A stretch of 64,000 bases of DNA, taken from Tanytarsus gracilentus. Taxonomy: Eukaryota > Arthropoda > Insecta > Diptera > Chironomidae. The position numbers were made by a program, and so were the translations under genes. The stretch is taken from assembly GCA_038502055.1 (NCBI GenBank), contig JAXRKN010000038.1, forward strand, positions 2,170,001-2,234,000, read 5' to 3'. Below the pieces are notes generated by a model. It made no database searches. It had not been told where the DNA came from and saw only the letters and a program-made list of their open reading frames with translations. Below are positions 26,401-38,076 of this stretch, one piece after another (the stretch's first letter is position 1; the number at the start of each line of letters is the position of its first letter).

Positions 26401-29400
26401 AAAGTACACGTCTTTGGAGTTTGAGAAAGGTAAAATATTTATTATTTCTTATATAACATTGAATTTTTCAATTTTTGATAACGAACTTTTTTGAATTTTA
26501 AAGTAGTTTTGTGATTATTGCAGTTTTCGACACTGCAATAATTTAAGAAAATTTTTAATGCAGTCATAAAAAAGTGTAAACATGAACAAAAATTACATTT
26601 TTTTAACCAAAACCCAAAAGGACAAAAAATTATTATGAATATCTTGTGTTTTAATGCGTGAACTAGAAGATTTTGAATTTCAGATAATAAATTCACCTTC
26701 ACTTTCCAAGTCCACGACTTTGAACGTGTTTTTTTTTGTGAGGGAGCGAGAAATGAGACAAATGAGAGGCGAAAAGTAAAGGCGGGGATGTGGTCGAGCG
26801 TAAAATATTGCGATATCGTAGTGCTGCTGCGTGAAGGAAAGGGAAAAAATGAGCGATGTTCCGAGTTGCGAGGGATTCACATCAAGAAAGAGAGAAAAAT
26901 GTAATTAAAATTGAAATTAAAGGTCAGAAAGAAAGAAAATGATGAGAAGAAAAAAAGGACCGAGAAACAATTCAAAAGTGATGTGAAAATTATTTTATTC
27001 ATTCGAGTGACTTAACATTCACTCAACTCTCCAGCCATTAAAAGAAAAGCGAACGAGAAAAGGAAAGAAAATAAATATATACAAGGAGGCATCATGAAAA
27101 GCATTTTATTTTTGTATGTGGCGGCTGCTACTGCTGCTGTTTAGTGACGGTGAAAGGAAAGACGAAAAAAAAGCTTTTCATTTCTGTTGTCGAGCTTCAT
27201 ATTTTTGCTCCGCTGCTTCTTTTCTCATTTAATTTTCCCTCGCACTCATTCCACTTTGCTGCGTCTCTCCTCATAGTCGTTGTTGATATGGCAGAAAGAA
27301 ATAACGGGACATTTCGTCGTTGTTATTCACCAAAAAGCACTTTTTTGTGTTTTATATACTCACATCGCCATACACAAATGGCGTGTGATAGTGCGAGAAA
27401 AATTTCAATATCTTCACCGTCTATGTACTGCACATAGAATAATTTTTCTCTCACGTATATCGTCATCAATATATTTTTTCTCGCAAATTCTAAATAGAAA
27501 AAGTGGCATCAGTCGCTAGGGCTTCAAAATAGTGAATTATTTCTCATAATAATTTTCTTGATATTTTTTTATAGAAAACAAGAAGAAGAAAAAAATTTTT
27601 AGACACCTTAAAAAATCCACTCATCGATGATCATCTTATTTTTGACAAGATTTTTTCCAGTCTTGACTCGCAACAGTATTAAAGATCCCTTTTTCCAAGA
27701 AATCGACGGTGATTTCTAAAAATTTAAACCCCTATAACAACAGCCACCGAAGTAGGTTGACTATCTGTGCAGTTTTTATGCAAAAAATTATTAAATTTTT
27801 AAACTTGAGATTTAATTTCTAATAAAATTTAATTTCATAAAAAGTAGAAATTTTTCTCAAAAAGTGATGGAATAAAAATTTAGGCAACACCTTTAAAAAC
27901 TCTCTCTCTAACTTTAATTTTCACATTTTTTCCCTCTATGTTTGCTCGCATCGAGAACCACGCTTATGATATAAAAACCGCCTCCACCACCCACTTTCAC
28001 ATTCATCCATTTTCGTTCTTTTAGACTTTTATTTTGCTCCAAATGAAATGAATGGTACACAACACATGTATTTTGTATGTACATTTGGTCTTCTTCTGAT
28101 TGAGAGAGTTCTCTTTTATATAATTTACGCTATATGGAAAAATTAAAACATTTTTTTTTCGTTTGTGCCTTGTTTCGCACATCTCTCATGTTATGGCAAA
28201 TAATCGCAGCCTCACTCATACTGCTATGAACTCGGTGTGAGGTTAAATTGGTCGCTGCTGATGTTAAGAGAGAGATTTTTTATGTTTTCTGATGGTTCTC
28301 GCATGTATGTATGGTGAATGATAATGGCGGAGGAGGACATTTGCTTGGCGCAATAATTAATACTCGACTATTAACTCTCTTCATGCAGTTATTCGCTATA
28401 CTGATGGCGAGGACAAAAGGGCACATAATGAGGCTATTTGGCTCTTGAAATAAACAAATGAGTTCCACTGAATTGTCGCTTATCCAGATGTTATTCGGCT
28501 CCTGATAAATGAGTGTCATTTGAAAAATGTAAAGCAGTCGCTCACTTGGGAAATGATTGTGGTTGTTGTTGTCCATTATGTGGTTGTGTTATGGGATGAA
28601 AATTCGTACAAAAGGTCAATTGAGACGTTTATCATAAGAGCATACATTTTTATGCTTTAATATCGTCCCGAAAGTCACGTGATTCGATGCAAAACAATAT
28701 ATATCAATTATTAATGTGATGAACATGTGACATAAAGATATAAACTTGCATAATTGACAAAACGAGTCCATTTCGATTGGAACAGAGCTGATAAATTTTT
28801 CATGAACTCGCAATTAATCAATTAATTAATTATTCCAGAAAAAAACATGAGCTGAGCTCATGAATCATTATGGAATGGCTCAAATTGTTGTAACAAATGC
28901 TCTTGAATATTTTTAAAGTGATTTTCTCTGTGCAGATTAAATTATGCTTGAACTTGTTTTAGTAATTCCGCGAATTTGTTTTGCAATGTTGACGCAACAT
29001 TGAATTGTGAAAAAGAAAGTTTCAAAGTTTAGGTAAGAAAACTTTACATGAAAATTAAATTTCTTTATGGATAATAGAAAGTCGATTTGTTTATGAACTG
29101 AATAGCACAAGTAAATTGTAACTCTTATTATTAGATCGTTACGGATCGACTTTAGAGACAAAACAACAGAAGCTTCAAGAATAAAATTTTGGTATTAAAT
29201 CATAAATTAAGAATAGTTAAAAATTCTATTTTTTGATTATTTTAGACCTGATATCTTTTTGAACAAAATTGTTAATCATGAAAATCGCCTAAATTTTCTC
29301 TTCTCTCAATGTGTTTTCTTTTTTAAGATGAAAACTTTCGTAATTAAATGGCACTTTATTTAATTTTCGGATGAAATTGTTAAAAACAGAAGCGATGAGC

Positions 29401-30190
29401 AAAAAAGTGCATTCATGAGGAGCTTTAAAAAGCGGTCGATAGGCACAAAAACTTTTTTTCTCGGAAGTGGGCCTAAAAATGTGGGATGAAAAAAATGAGG
29501 CGGAAAGAGAGGGAGGGAAAAAAAGTTGAGAGGATGCGATGATGATGAAAAAGAATAAAACCAAGGCTAAATGTATACACAAGGCTCTCTCGCTCATTTC
29601 TCTTCTCTCATAATACTCTCGTGTACGTATGATACACCCATTATGAAGCACACAGCAGAACAGAGCGGTAGCAAGAGGAAAAAAAGTACGAAAATGTGTT
29701 TTAGGTTGAAAATTGAGCGAAATGGAGGCGAGGGAAGGAAAAAAAAGTAAATTAAGGCATTTCATCCTTACCCATTTTTGTTATTCGTTCGAGCTTCCTT
29801 TTCGGCTGTGCTTAGCAGAAACGACACAAACTCCACGTCGTTTTTGAATTGAAATAAATTGCGTAAATTATCCCATCGCTCGGCATTTCTTGTGCCAATA
29901 TAAACGTTTTTGCTAAAGTTCTGATGTCGGAATTTCTTATTTGCACCGCTATTGCTTCCGCCACTGGCATTGGAATTTTGACTCGAAATGTTAATTAATC
30001 CAGTGCCGTTTGCGACCAGCGACGATGTCGATGAAGATGAATTTTGATTGAATGCGGCTGAGGCCTGACGCAATAAATTCGCCTGCGACGACAACACCAA
30101 TGGATTTATTTCACTTAAATTGCTATTCTCGTTTGCGCTGCTAAAGTCGTTATCACTTTCATCGTTATGCGTACTGGCTGTTTTGGGCAT
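20468..30190 (-). CDS. PR/SET-domain C2H2 zinc-finger protein, PRDM10/15 type
   Basis: Seven minus-strand coding exons (30190-29772, 26342-24995, 24937-24616, 24378-24022, 23940-23739, 23675-23503, 23442-20468) join in phase to about 1,931 residues. PRDM proteins are chromatin-associated transcription regulators. Residues 1-139 are a Ser/Asn-rich leader ending in a compact basic/aromatic motif (NVYIGTRNAERWDNL). A Cys/His knuckle (CLACNTKHGKETC, about 455) precedes the PR domain (about 550-690; IPKYTQIGPLVGV across an exon junction, SNWIRYLQPA, ELLYWSDD). Then come CGGCNLRFNHPLHYRTHC and six C2H2-like fingers, the last being PFKCAEGEC...FHYKKVHG. A 990-residue tail rich in Gln, Asn, His and Ser follows. 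The knuckle plus PR layout resembles PRDM10 and PRDM15 rather than Blimp-1 or hamlet. The 3.4-kb first intron shows no other gene. Family is firm, exact orthology less so. Confidence 0.87.
26343..29771 (-). other. First coding intron of the PRDM gene
   Basis: 3,429 bases with a GTAAGG donor and a TTTTTAG acceptor. The exon ends give GG+C, keeping frame. I see no embedded gene or transposon. Long open stretches here (for example 29289-29765 minus) are Phe/Ser-rich and begin within ten bases of the donor, so I treat them as non-coding. Confidence 0.7.
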
Positions 30191-32650
30191 GGCTAATATT
30201 TTTTCTTTACACGCTCTTTTCTCTCGCTAGACGTTCATGAAGCTTAAATTTTTCACACTTTAATGTGCGGCGTGGCATTGGAAGCACTGAAACGATGTCG
30301 GTGAAAAGCGAAACTTTGTAACACTTTTTTAAAAAAAGTTTCTTTTTATCCGACTGTGAAAAAACTTTTTTCTCTCGTGGTTCTTAACTTTAAGAAAAAA
30401 CACGAAATATTTTTCTCATTTTCACTCTTTTCACTTCAAAACATTTTCACAATTTATTTTTCGCACAATTTTTTCGGGTTTGGTATTTTTTTCTCTTCCT
30501 CACATCAATTCCTTGTGTGCGCCCCGATATGAAAAGTGATGAAGAAAAAAAAAATGATTATGGTGGTGAGTTTTTCTTCTTCTATTTTACACAATTTTCC
30601 TTCGATATTTTTTCATTTGCCTCTCGCAATCCATTTCGAAATGTCTCGAGCGATATTTTTCCGCATAAATTTGCTAAAATTTCACTCGAAAACTTTAATT
30701 TTAGCAGCAAATTTTTTCACTCGCGAATTGCCTCCGCGCGACAACACATTGATGTTTGATGGGTGAGAAAAGTGAGACTGGCTGAGGCCAGAGAAGAAGG
30801 ATGTTGGGAAAAACTTTTTTCATGTTGCGAAAGTGAGAGAGAACGAGAGCATGCACTACGACTAATAACCATATTTTATGTGGAAAATATAGACTGTTCT
30901 TTATGTGTATGCGAAGTCGAGAGAAAATTTACCGCAAGGATAATGTTGTATGTGAGAGAGCGAGCGAATGTTTTTCCCATTTAATTATATTCGATTGTGT
31001 TTGTGTTAGTGCATCCTTTACCACTACACACAGACTGAACAGCGTAGGCCTATAGCCATGAAAACTCACCACAGTATAATTATTGATAAGAGGGTGAATA
31101 ACAAATACAAGCTTAGAAATTGTATGCGGCATTCGATTGTGTATGTCATGGCATCTCATGGCAAAAAAAGAAGAATTTCCTCAAAACACCAGCGATGATG
31201 TCGATAATGAAGTGTGTAGGGAAGAAAAAAGTTTTTTTCTACTGAAAAACGACAAAAGAATTTTTCCTGATATCTCTCGAGGTTGTGTGAGTGCGACATG
31301 AGAGAGAATGAAAAATGTGCCGTGGAAAAAAAGTTGTTTGAAAAAGTCCTTTTGATCCACGCATGCATTTTATTGACATTTTTTGTTCCATAAAAATTTC
31401 TCTTCTCTCACTCACTTGACTGTGATGGGTTTTCATCAAATACACAATAACATAAACACAATAAAGCAAAAAAAGTAGCTATAATGGAAAATCAAATTGA
31501 TGCGGAGAGGACAATTCAATTCAATTGTGAAAGAGACTCCTGCGGATGCTTGCCGGCGACATGGTTGAGGAAATGCAAAATTACATTTCACTATATTTTT
31601 GTGTGCAATACAAATTAGTGAGAGAATTGACATGCTGCTGGGATGAAAGTGCTTCTTTACATGCTGTGCCGTTATGTCGAGAATTTTTTTCCATTAAAAT
31701 ACCACAAAAAAGTATTTTAGAAATCTTTCTTCAAGACAAATTGAATATTTTTTTATTCACGTTAACCTGTTGGCAAAATCTTTTATGCATTAAAAATAAT
31801 ATTTTATCCCTGCTGTTTTTCAAAGTGATTTCCTCTTTGAGATTGAAATTTATCACCTTGTAACTTATGAAGGAAACGGTTAGAAGGAAACACAAATGTT
31901 GACATGTCAATAATTTCCTTTTCGATTTTAACCCTTTTATAAATTTGTTAATTTAAATCATTTATTGAAATTTTATAAATTAAAATACTTTAAATTTATT
32001 AACTTAAATCATTTGAATTCTTAAAATCTTCTTTTCTTTCTAAGAAAATCAATTTTCACACTCTAAAAATAAATTCATAACAAAATAGTTTTTATGTAAA
32101 TTTTGCGCCGTTTCGTGCTTTCAGCTTTATGTGTTTGGATATGAACGTATTCACAAATATCGCATGATATAATGTGTCACTCTTTTTTATTTCTTTTGTC
32201 TGACGACAAAATTGCTCAAGTAATAAAAAGGAGAGCTATAAAATTTGTCGACCTCTCTGCGATACCGATTTAAGTGGGATTAAATCAATTTGAATTTATT
32301 TTATCATTTTATTAAAAAAAATTATCATAAAATTGCTAAATATTTTGAAAATTTTAAATTAAATGATTTATAAATTTTATGTGTTCAATACCACAATGAT
32401 CTGCTTTACCGACACTAAAATCAGCTAAATAAATTAATTTTTTAATTTAAAAACTTTACACTCAAAAAAATTTAATGCTCGTCATTTTAAGCTTTATTTG
32501 CATTCTATAAAATAAATTTGCTAAATTACAAGGATGTTTTGTTCATAAATAACTACAACTAGAACTAATTTAATTTCAGTAGCTTCCGTGTCCATTATTT
32601 AGCTTTATATTGTCGTCAATTTTAAATTTCATGGAGATATTAAATATTAA
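30191..32650. other. Intergenic region upstream of the PRDM gene
   Basis: About 2.4 kb between the PRDM start and the 3' end of the first CAP gene. It must contain the PRDM promoter. AT-rich with several GAGAGAG runs (about 30835, 30955); no gene supported. Confidence 0.5.
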
Positions 32651-32656
32651 TTTATT
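32651..32656 (-). terminator. Poly(A) signal of the first CAP gene
   Basis: AATAAA on the minus strand, seven bases beyond the stop codon; close, so another signal further on may be used. Confidence 0.4.
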
Positions 32657-32662
32657 CAATAT

Positions 32663-33697
32663 CTAATTAAAGCTCGTTATGCTTTCAATGTGATGATGAT
32701 TCGGATTTATTTTCTCTTCTGGCGAGCATAAAGCGCTGTACACTCGGTGACAACCAGTATTGCAGTTGCTGCATGGCTGACCAGTTTCATAAACTCTTTG
32801 ATTTAATCGATTATTGGAACTGTAGTTGCATGTGAAATAAATTTGGAATAAATCGTCCTTGAAAAATTTCACGAGTGCACAGCCGATATCGGTCGTGAGG
32901 TCGTTGATCATCATGACAAATCTGCCCATGGATGCTCTATGCGAGAGAAAAATAAGAAATTTATGAGTTTTGCGATAGAATTCAAGTTGAGATTTAAACT
33001 TACGCAGTCTCTTCGCTCAACTCTTTAATGCTATTTTGGTTGCCGTGCTTGTATTCGTTAAACCTTAGATGAGAATATAAAAAAAAAGAGTTATCACGAT
33101 CGTTCTGAGTTGTTCCATTAATCATAAAATTCTTCCTCACCATGCTTCAACGATGTGCTTGATGACAGCAGTAACGTTATGAACAGGCTCGCCGATCATG
33201 TCAAGACCGATATTTTGGCCGACATTACGGAAGCTCTTTGTATTTCGGCATTCATCATTTTCTGTCGTACACGATCTCGCATGGAGTCCCGCCACATAAG
33301 ATAAGTCTTCATTCCATCGGAGCACTGGCATTCGTGCTGCTGGAGCATATCCCGGCAATCGACCTGCTCCAATGCGATTTCGATGTGAGTTGTGTAAGTC
33401 CAAAATCAAGCGTTTCTGATGTGGCGTTAAAAGAACGGACTCGGGATCTTCTCCACAATCTTGTGCGAATTCCTGTGAGATAAATTAATAAAACAGCACT
33501 GGTTAAATTCTATTCGAAACCAATCTCAGACCAGCATCAATATTTTATTTTGTAACAAAATCAAAACTCACTAAATAGTGGTCGCACGCTGTGTGAGTCA
33601 ATCCGTCGTCGCATAATGATGGATCACAATAATTTTCCTCGTTCGCTAAGCAAACATGAAAAGCTATACTAAGCAAGGCGAGCAGCCTCAAACTCAT
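32663..33697 (-). CDS. Secreted antigen 5-like CAP-domain protein (copy 1)
   Basis: Four exons, 33697-33572, 33472-33141, 33063-33004 and 32936-32663, splice in phase to 263 residues. A signal peptide (MSLRLLALLSIAFHVCLA) is followed by the antigen-5 opening YCDPSLC...HTAC. Then comes the CAP domain, with HNSHRNRIGAG, RMPVLRWNEDLSYVA, DECRNT, VGQNI and a C-terminal GCALVKF. Such proteins are abundant in insect saliva, venom and seminal fluid; most lack a known activity. The motif that normally reads GHFT near the C-terminus is GRFV here, so the CAP-cavity histidine is lost. Cysteines expected for the disulphides are kept (CNYSS, GQPCSNCNTGC, ALC). It lies opposite in direction to the second CAP gene about 5 kb away. 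A TATA box and TCAGT initiator lie 100-130 bases upstream of the ATG. Confidence 0.92.
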
Positions 33698-33787
33698 GTT
33701 ATGATTCTCCTACACCCTAAAGTAAATTCACTCAATTTCTTTCCTTCCTCTCTTTTTTCACACTTCGAGTCTTGAACACTTAAAAAA

Positions 33788-33825
33788 TACTGATGAGAAA
33801 TTCAGCGTTGTAATGCGTTTTTATA
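33788..33825 (-). promoter_or_regulatory. TATA box and initiator of the first CAP gene
   Basis: On the minus strand, GATATAAAAACG (about 33828-33817) is followed about 30 bases later by CATCAGTATT, an arthropod TCAGT-type initiator, upstream of the ATG at 33697. Confidence 0.65.
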
Positions 33826-33828
33826 TCG

Positions 33829-36525
33829 TGCCGAACAAATTGATTTGTTAGCATGTAAAATTTGTGAAAGATAGCAATTAAACACCAATTAGATCGAATC
33901 TCACTTATACTTAGAACGCAATGCGTTTCTCACGATAGAAATTTTAGACAGAAACATTGAAATTGATGTAAACTCATCACGAATGAAATTTGCGTCATTT
34001 TTTGCACCTTCTCAAGGATGTACGCATATTAAGAGAAATTCTACGAAAATTGAATAATTTTATTAAGTTCTGTATCGATCAAAAAAAAACTTCCGTACGC
34101 TCACGTGAAATCTATTTATGGTGTCGTCGATGAAGTTTTAATCAGATTATAATTATTTAATTAAGCGGATATTTCTTTGACGATTATGAGCGTTTTGATA
34201 ACAACAATTTATATGCAAATATAATGTCTATGCTATCATTTGTCGTTTCGATGTTTTTGTTAAAAATTCTAATTGATTTTTTCTTCTTTTTTGTCTTCTC
34301 TTTTGACTTTTAAAAGATTAAATCAAACATTAAAAATTTAAATTAAGGTGAAGAGGTGGCGCATGTTGGTGATTAATTTTAAAGTCGATAAATTATGAGT
34401 CACGTTTAGAAAAAAAAGCTTGCAATATCAATAAATTTTATGTTTTGTTAATTTTGATGGCTGTTTTGTTTTTTTTAGGCGAGATTTTATTTCAGAAAAA
34501 TATTTTCAAATTTATTAACGCGAGATTTGAACTTGAGAATTTTTAGAATAATTTTTGACTTAACGTTTTTTTAAGGGGTGGAAACTTGGGTGTATTTAAA
34601 TTTATTTTTTATTTTATGAATTATTGACTTTTATATTTAAATAATTTAAAGATTTGAAATTTTTGTAAATAAAAAAAATTCAAAAAATCCGAGTTTCCCA
34701 CCCTCGAGTTTTATTATTTTTTAATGTTATCTTAAAACTCATTAATTTTTATTATTTTGCGATTTGTTTAAAAAAATTATTATTTTAAGAACTATCAATT
34801 CACAAGTTCTGATAAAATTTGACAAAATTTCCCCCAAATAAAAACTCGAAAATGTATTACAAAAATTCCCACATGCTTCGATTTTTTTTACATTCACGCA
34901 GTGGGCCTGCCAGTATAACATTAAGCGGACATTTTTATGGAACTCGCTTGTAGACTTTTTGTCTCTTCTTATGATGCGCCGGTTGTCTTTATTTATATTG
35001 TGACACCTAAGCTCAGTGACTCACGCACCGAGGCTATTTTCAGCTAAATGATTAAAATCGAAACTTGATATCCAGTCTTAGAATCAAGATTTACCGTTCA
35101 AGTTCTTTGCATAAAAGATTTTTTAGATTCTTAAATTTTAATCGCTAACATTTTTATGCAAATTATGCGCAACTCTTCTCGCACATCTGTGAGTGGCATC
35201 AATGAATGAATCATCCAATCACTTGCACGTTCATCACTGAGCATCATCACAAGTGTGAGAGTATTTTGAGGCATAAATGAAATATGCAAATAAATGTTGA
35301 TGATGATTAGCGCTTTTTGTATCGTGATTGCCGCAACGTTGTCTGTGTGGTAAAATCTCTCTCAGCATTTTTTTCAATATCGAAAGACAGTAATGATTAC
35401 AAATATTATTTGCTGTAAATATTTGAAATTTTGCCGGAAAAAATTTGCGTCAATTTCGGAGGATTTTAAAATGTGATAATTAACGTCAATGTGACACGTT
35501 TAAGCTAAATATTTCTAAACGTCGCATTTTGTCTTTTTCTCTCATTCTCACGCGAATTATTGAATTCAATCTCATAAAGTATAAATATTTTTTTCGGTTA
35601 TAAAAAGCGAGGCATGTAAGTCGTAAATATTCTACGTTAAATTATTTACTAGGAAAAATATTAACTAACTCTAGACATCTGCGCACTTTCAATGAGAGAT
35701 TTATTTATTCGGAAGCTCTCAAGATTCCACACAGGTGCAAGTTGAATTGCGCGGATGGGGTCAAAATACTTTTAAAATGTGAATAACTGAAATTTTATTT
35801 GAAAAAATAAATTATGGTCAAAAAAATGGGAATTTTTGACTTTTATGTGTAGCCTGAAATTCTCGTTTTCACCCTGCGTGGGACATGACCAAATGTAACC
35901 GTTAAAATTCAAAAAATCCTCATACAAATAAAATTTAAATCTCGGCTTCAACGTATTTTCAATAGACAATTGTATACAAAAAGTATACTTTTATTTAAAT
36001 TTACGGCTTCAACGGTTTTCATGTCCCACGCAGGGTTTTCACATGAACACGAGCTTGGTTCATCAAACCATAAAGTTCGAAATGGGAACGCTATCAATGA
36101 CTTATTATTAAAATTTAAAAAAAATACAAAAATCTCATCTGACGTAGTTTAGATCTCTTTTATCTTCGACTTACATTAACTAAAAAAATGTTAATAGGTT
36201 TAAAATTAATAAATTAAAATTAAAATGGTTTTATTTGAATTTCAGACCAAATTAAATTCTCTTAAAAAAAATAATCAATAAACTCATTATCGATTAATTC
36301 TTTTGCAAATAATTGACACAAAAGATCTTTTTTGCAGCCACCTAAAGAAGTTTAATTCTCCCGGTGCGAATTGTACGTGAGACAAAATAATTCATTCATT
36401 CACTGATCGGATTTTTCAAAAGGCTTTCAAGCTCGTGAAATCTTCTTTTTCTTTTCTGGAGGAACGAGCGATAAATAAACATTTGTCTTTTAAGTTGGAA
36501 GAGATTTTTTTTCTGTGAGGCTCAG
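33829..36525. other. Intergenic region between the first CAP gene and the hAT element
   Basis: AT-rich with no supported gene. It contains the inverted repeat annotated at 35871-36036 and a weaker inverted repeat at about 34574-34707 (GGGGTGGAAACTTGG against CCGAGTTTCCCACCC, 2-3 mismatches). Confidence 0.5.
35871..36036. repeat. Short inverted-repeat element with perfect 18-base arms
   Basis: ACCCTGCGTGGGACATGA at 35871-35888 is matched by its exact reverse complement at 36019-36036. Between them is a direct repeat (ATTTAAAT...CGGCTTCAACG at about 35934 and 35995) and a small palindrome of GTATAC words. The 166-base unit could be a miniature transposon relic or a structured RNA; no target-site duplication was recognised. 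Confidence 0.7.
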
Positions 36526-36770
36526 GAACTTACTAGAGTTTCTCAAATCCCCGGGGAATGAGATTACGGGGACCCCGGGGAAAAATATTCGCCTCCCCGG
36601 GGACCCCGGGGATCCCCGGGGAGGAAGAAAGTATAAAAAAAAGACCTGTTTTCCTTAATTTTTCAGCTAATATGTATTTAAAGCATATTTTATAACAGAA
36701 ATAAAAGTTTTTTAAGAGAAAATAAAAAGTTTAACTAATAGAAAATGATAAGTTTAAAAATATAAAACGT

Positions 36771-36875
36771 TCAGCGGAAGTAGTTCTTAAGGAACATTAC
36801 ACAGTGAAGATTATGGTCAGACATTCGAGTTCTCTTCTTTGTTATGATGTCTCCAGCTTCTGAAAATGCTCTCTC
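36771..36875 (-). pseudogene. hAT transposase C-terminal (dimerisation) fragment
   Basis: 34 codons plus stop, beginning SER-type ERAFSEAGDIITKKR and ending FLKNYFR. ERxFSxAG is the signature of the hAT C-terminal dimerisation domain. A TAG interrupts the frame eight codons before it, so it is not translated as part of a transposase. Confidence 0.88.
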
Positions 36876-37027
36876 TGAAGTAACTGACGTTGCCTAAATC
36901 GTCATTAAAGCATTTAGCAATCGGTTTAAAACTGGAGATCTTTGTTTAAGTCTCGCATATGATGTCATCTCTGTCTTAAAGTCCTTAGCGTTGCTAGGAT
37001 CTTTAGTGCGAGAAGCATTCAGCTCTG

Positions 37028-37105
37028 TCAAACTCCGTTGATTTTGCATCGAGCATTGCTGCTATCGATTTTTTCAAAATATTTCCAAACAAAGCTCCTG
37101 CTCAT
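37028..37105 (-). pseudogene. BED-finger start of the hAT transposase
   Basis: 25 codons from ATG at 37105 to a stop: MSRSFVWKYFEKID...ARCK. The S-x-VW-x-YF-x-K pattern followed by ARCK is the beginning of a BED zinc finger, the usual N-terminus of this transposase family. It is cut off before the second cysteine. Confidence 0.75.
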
Positions 37106-38076
37106 GACTATTTTTTTTATTGCACTTTCACTTATTTAACTTGATGTTACCCTTTCAAAATACTTTTTTAAATTAAATTGTTTTGCAAAAAAACTCAATT
37201 ATATAGGTAAATCTTCTTAATTTCAGGTATTTGTTTACAAAAAACTTATTTTTAATTAAAGTTTTGTATGAAGATTTTTATTAAACTTAGGATATTTTTT
37301 TAAAATTTTCTAATTTTTCGGGGAATTTCCCCGGGGAATATTTTTGAATTTTTCGGGGATCCCCGGGGAGTAAAATTAACGGGGATCCCCGGGGATCCCC
37401 GTCCCCGGGGTCCCCGAAAGAAACTCTAGAACTTACACACGCACATGTGAAAGATGTTCTTCTGAATGTTAATTAATAATGGAGACCTTAAAAGGCTTTT
37501 TTTCTGGAATTTTCTAAGGTCTCGTTCCTGAAAAATTATATCAAATTTTTACCTCACGTGTTTGTGATACTTGAATATCTCCCGGTCGCACAACCAGATG
37601 GTAAACTTGTTCTGATTTTCATCGAGAGAAAGAATTGGGAGGCATTAAAATTAAATGGCTTTATTTCATCGATCCTATAAATTTAAATTTGAAGATGGGT
37701 GGCTTTTGGAGGAAAAATAATCAATTTGCTAAATTTTTACAGTTAACAAATTTGAATTTGATGTTGCATAAAAAAATTATTTTCAAATGTTTTGATGGGT
37801 ATTAATGAGGTAACTGAAAATATTTTGCTTATAATAAAATCGAAGGTGTTAAATCTCTAGTTAATTACAGGAAAATTTAGGTTGCTTGTGAATATATTCA
37901 GTAAGTAAACAAGTTCAAGTGCGTCAGATTTTTATGATCTTCTCTATTTGCCAAGATTTAGTCAGAAAATTTATTTTTTTGAAGATTTTTAATTCTGGTT
38001 ATAAGAAATTAATAAATTTATATGTAAAAACAAGATTTTAATTTACTAAAAAAATTGAGTAAATAAGAATTTAATT

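Larger units (their letters stand above)
36534..37428 (-). mobile_element. Non-autonomous hAT transposon 1 (895 bases)
   Basis: Terminal inverted repeats TAGAGTTTCT / AGAAACTCTA fit the hAT TAGNG start. They are flanked by a perfect 8-base target duplication GAACTTAC (36526-36533 and 37429-37436), the hAT length. Both ends carry dense CCCCGGGG and GGGGATCCCC palindromes, about 80 bases on the left (36550-36631) and 100 on the right (37318-37416), in an otherwise AT-rich region. Inside, on the minus strand, are fragments of both ends of a transposase gene (annotated separately) with the catalytic middle missing. Element orientation follows those fragments. Confidence 0.93.

Noticed and set aside
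29289..29765. 158-codon minus-strand ORF directly after the first PRDM exon
   Set aside because: It lies in the intron, starts right beside the splice donor, is Phe/Ser/Leu-rich and matches no family; the in-phase splice to 26342 explains the region better.
31546..31863. 105-codon plus-strand ORF
   Set aside because: No motif, skewed AT-rich composition, no promoter, splice or poly(A) context.
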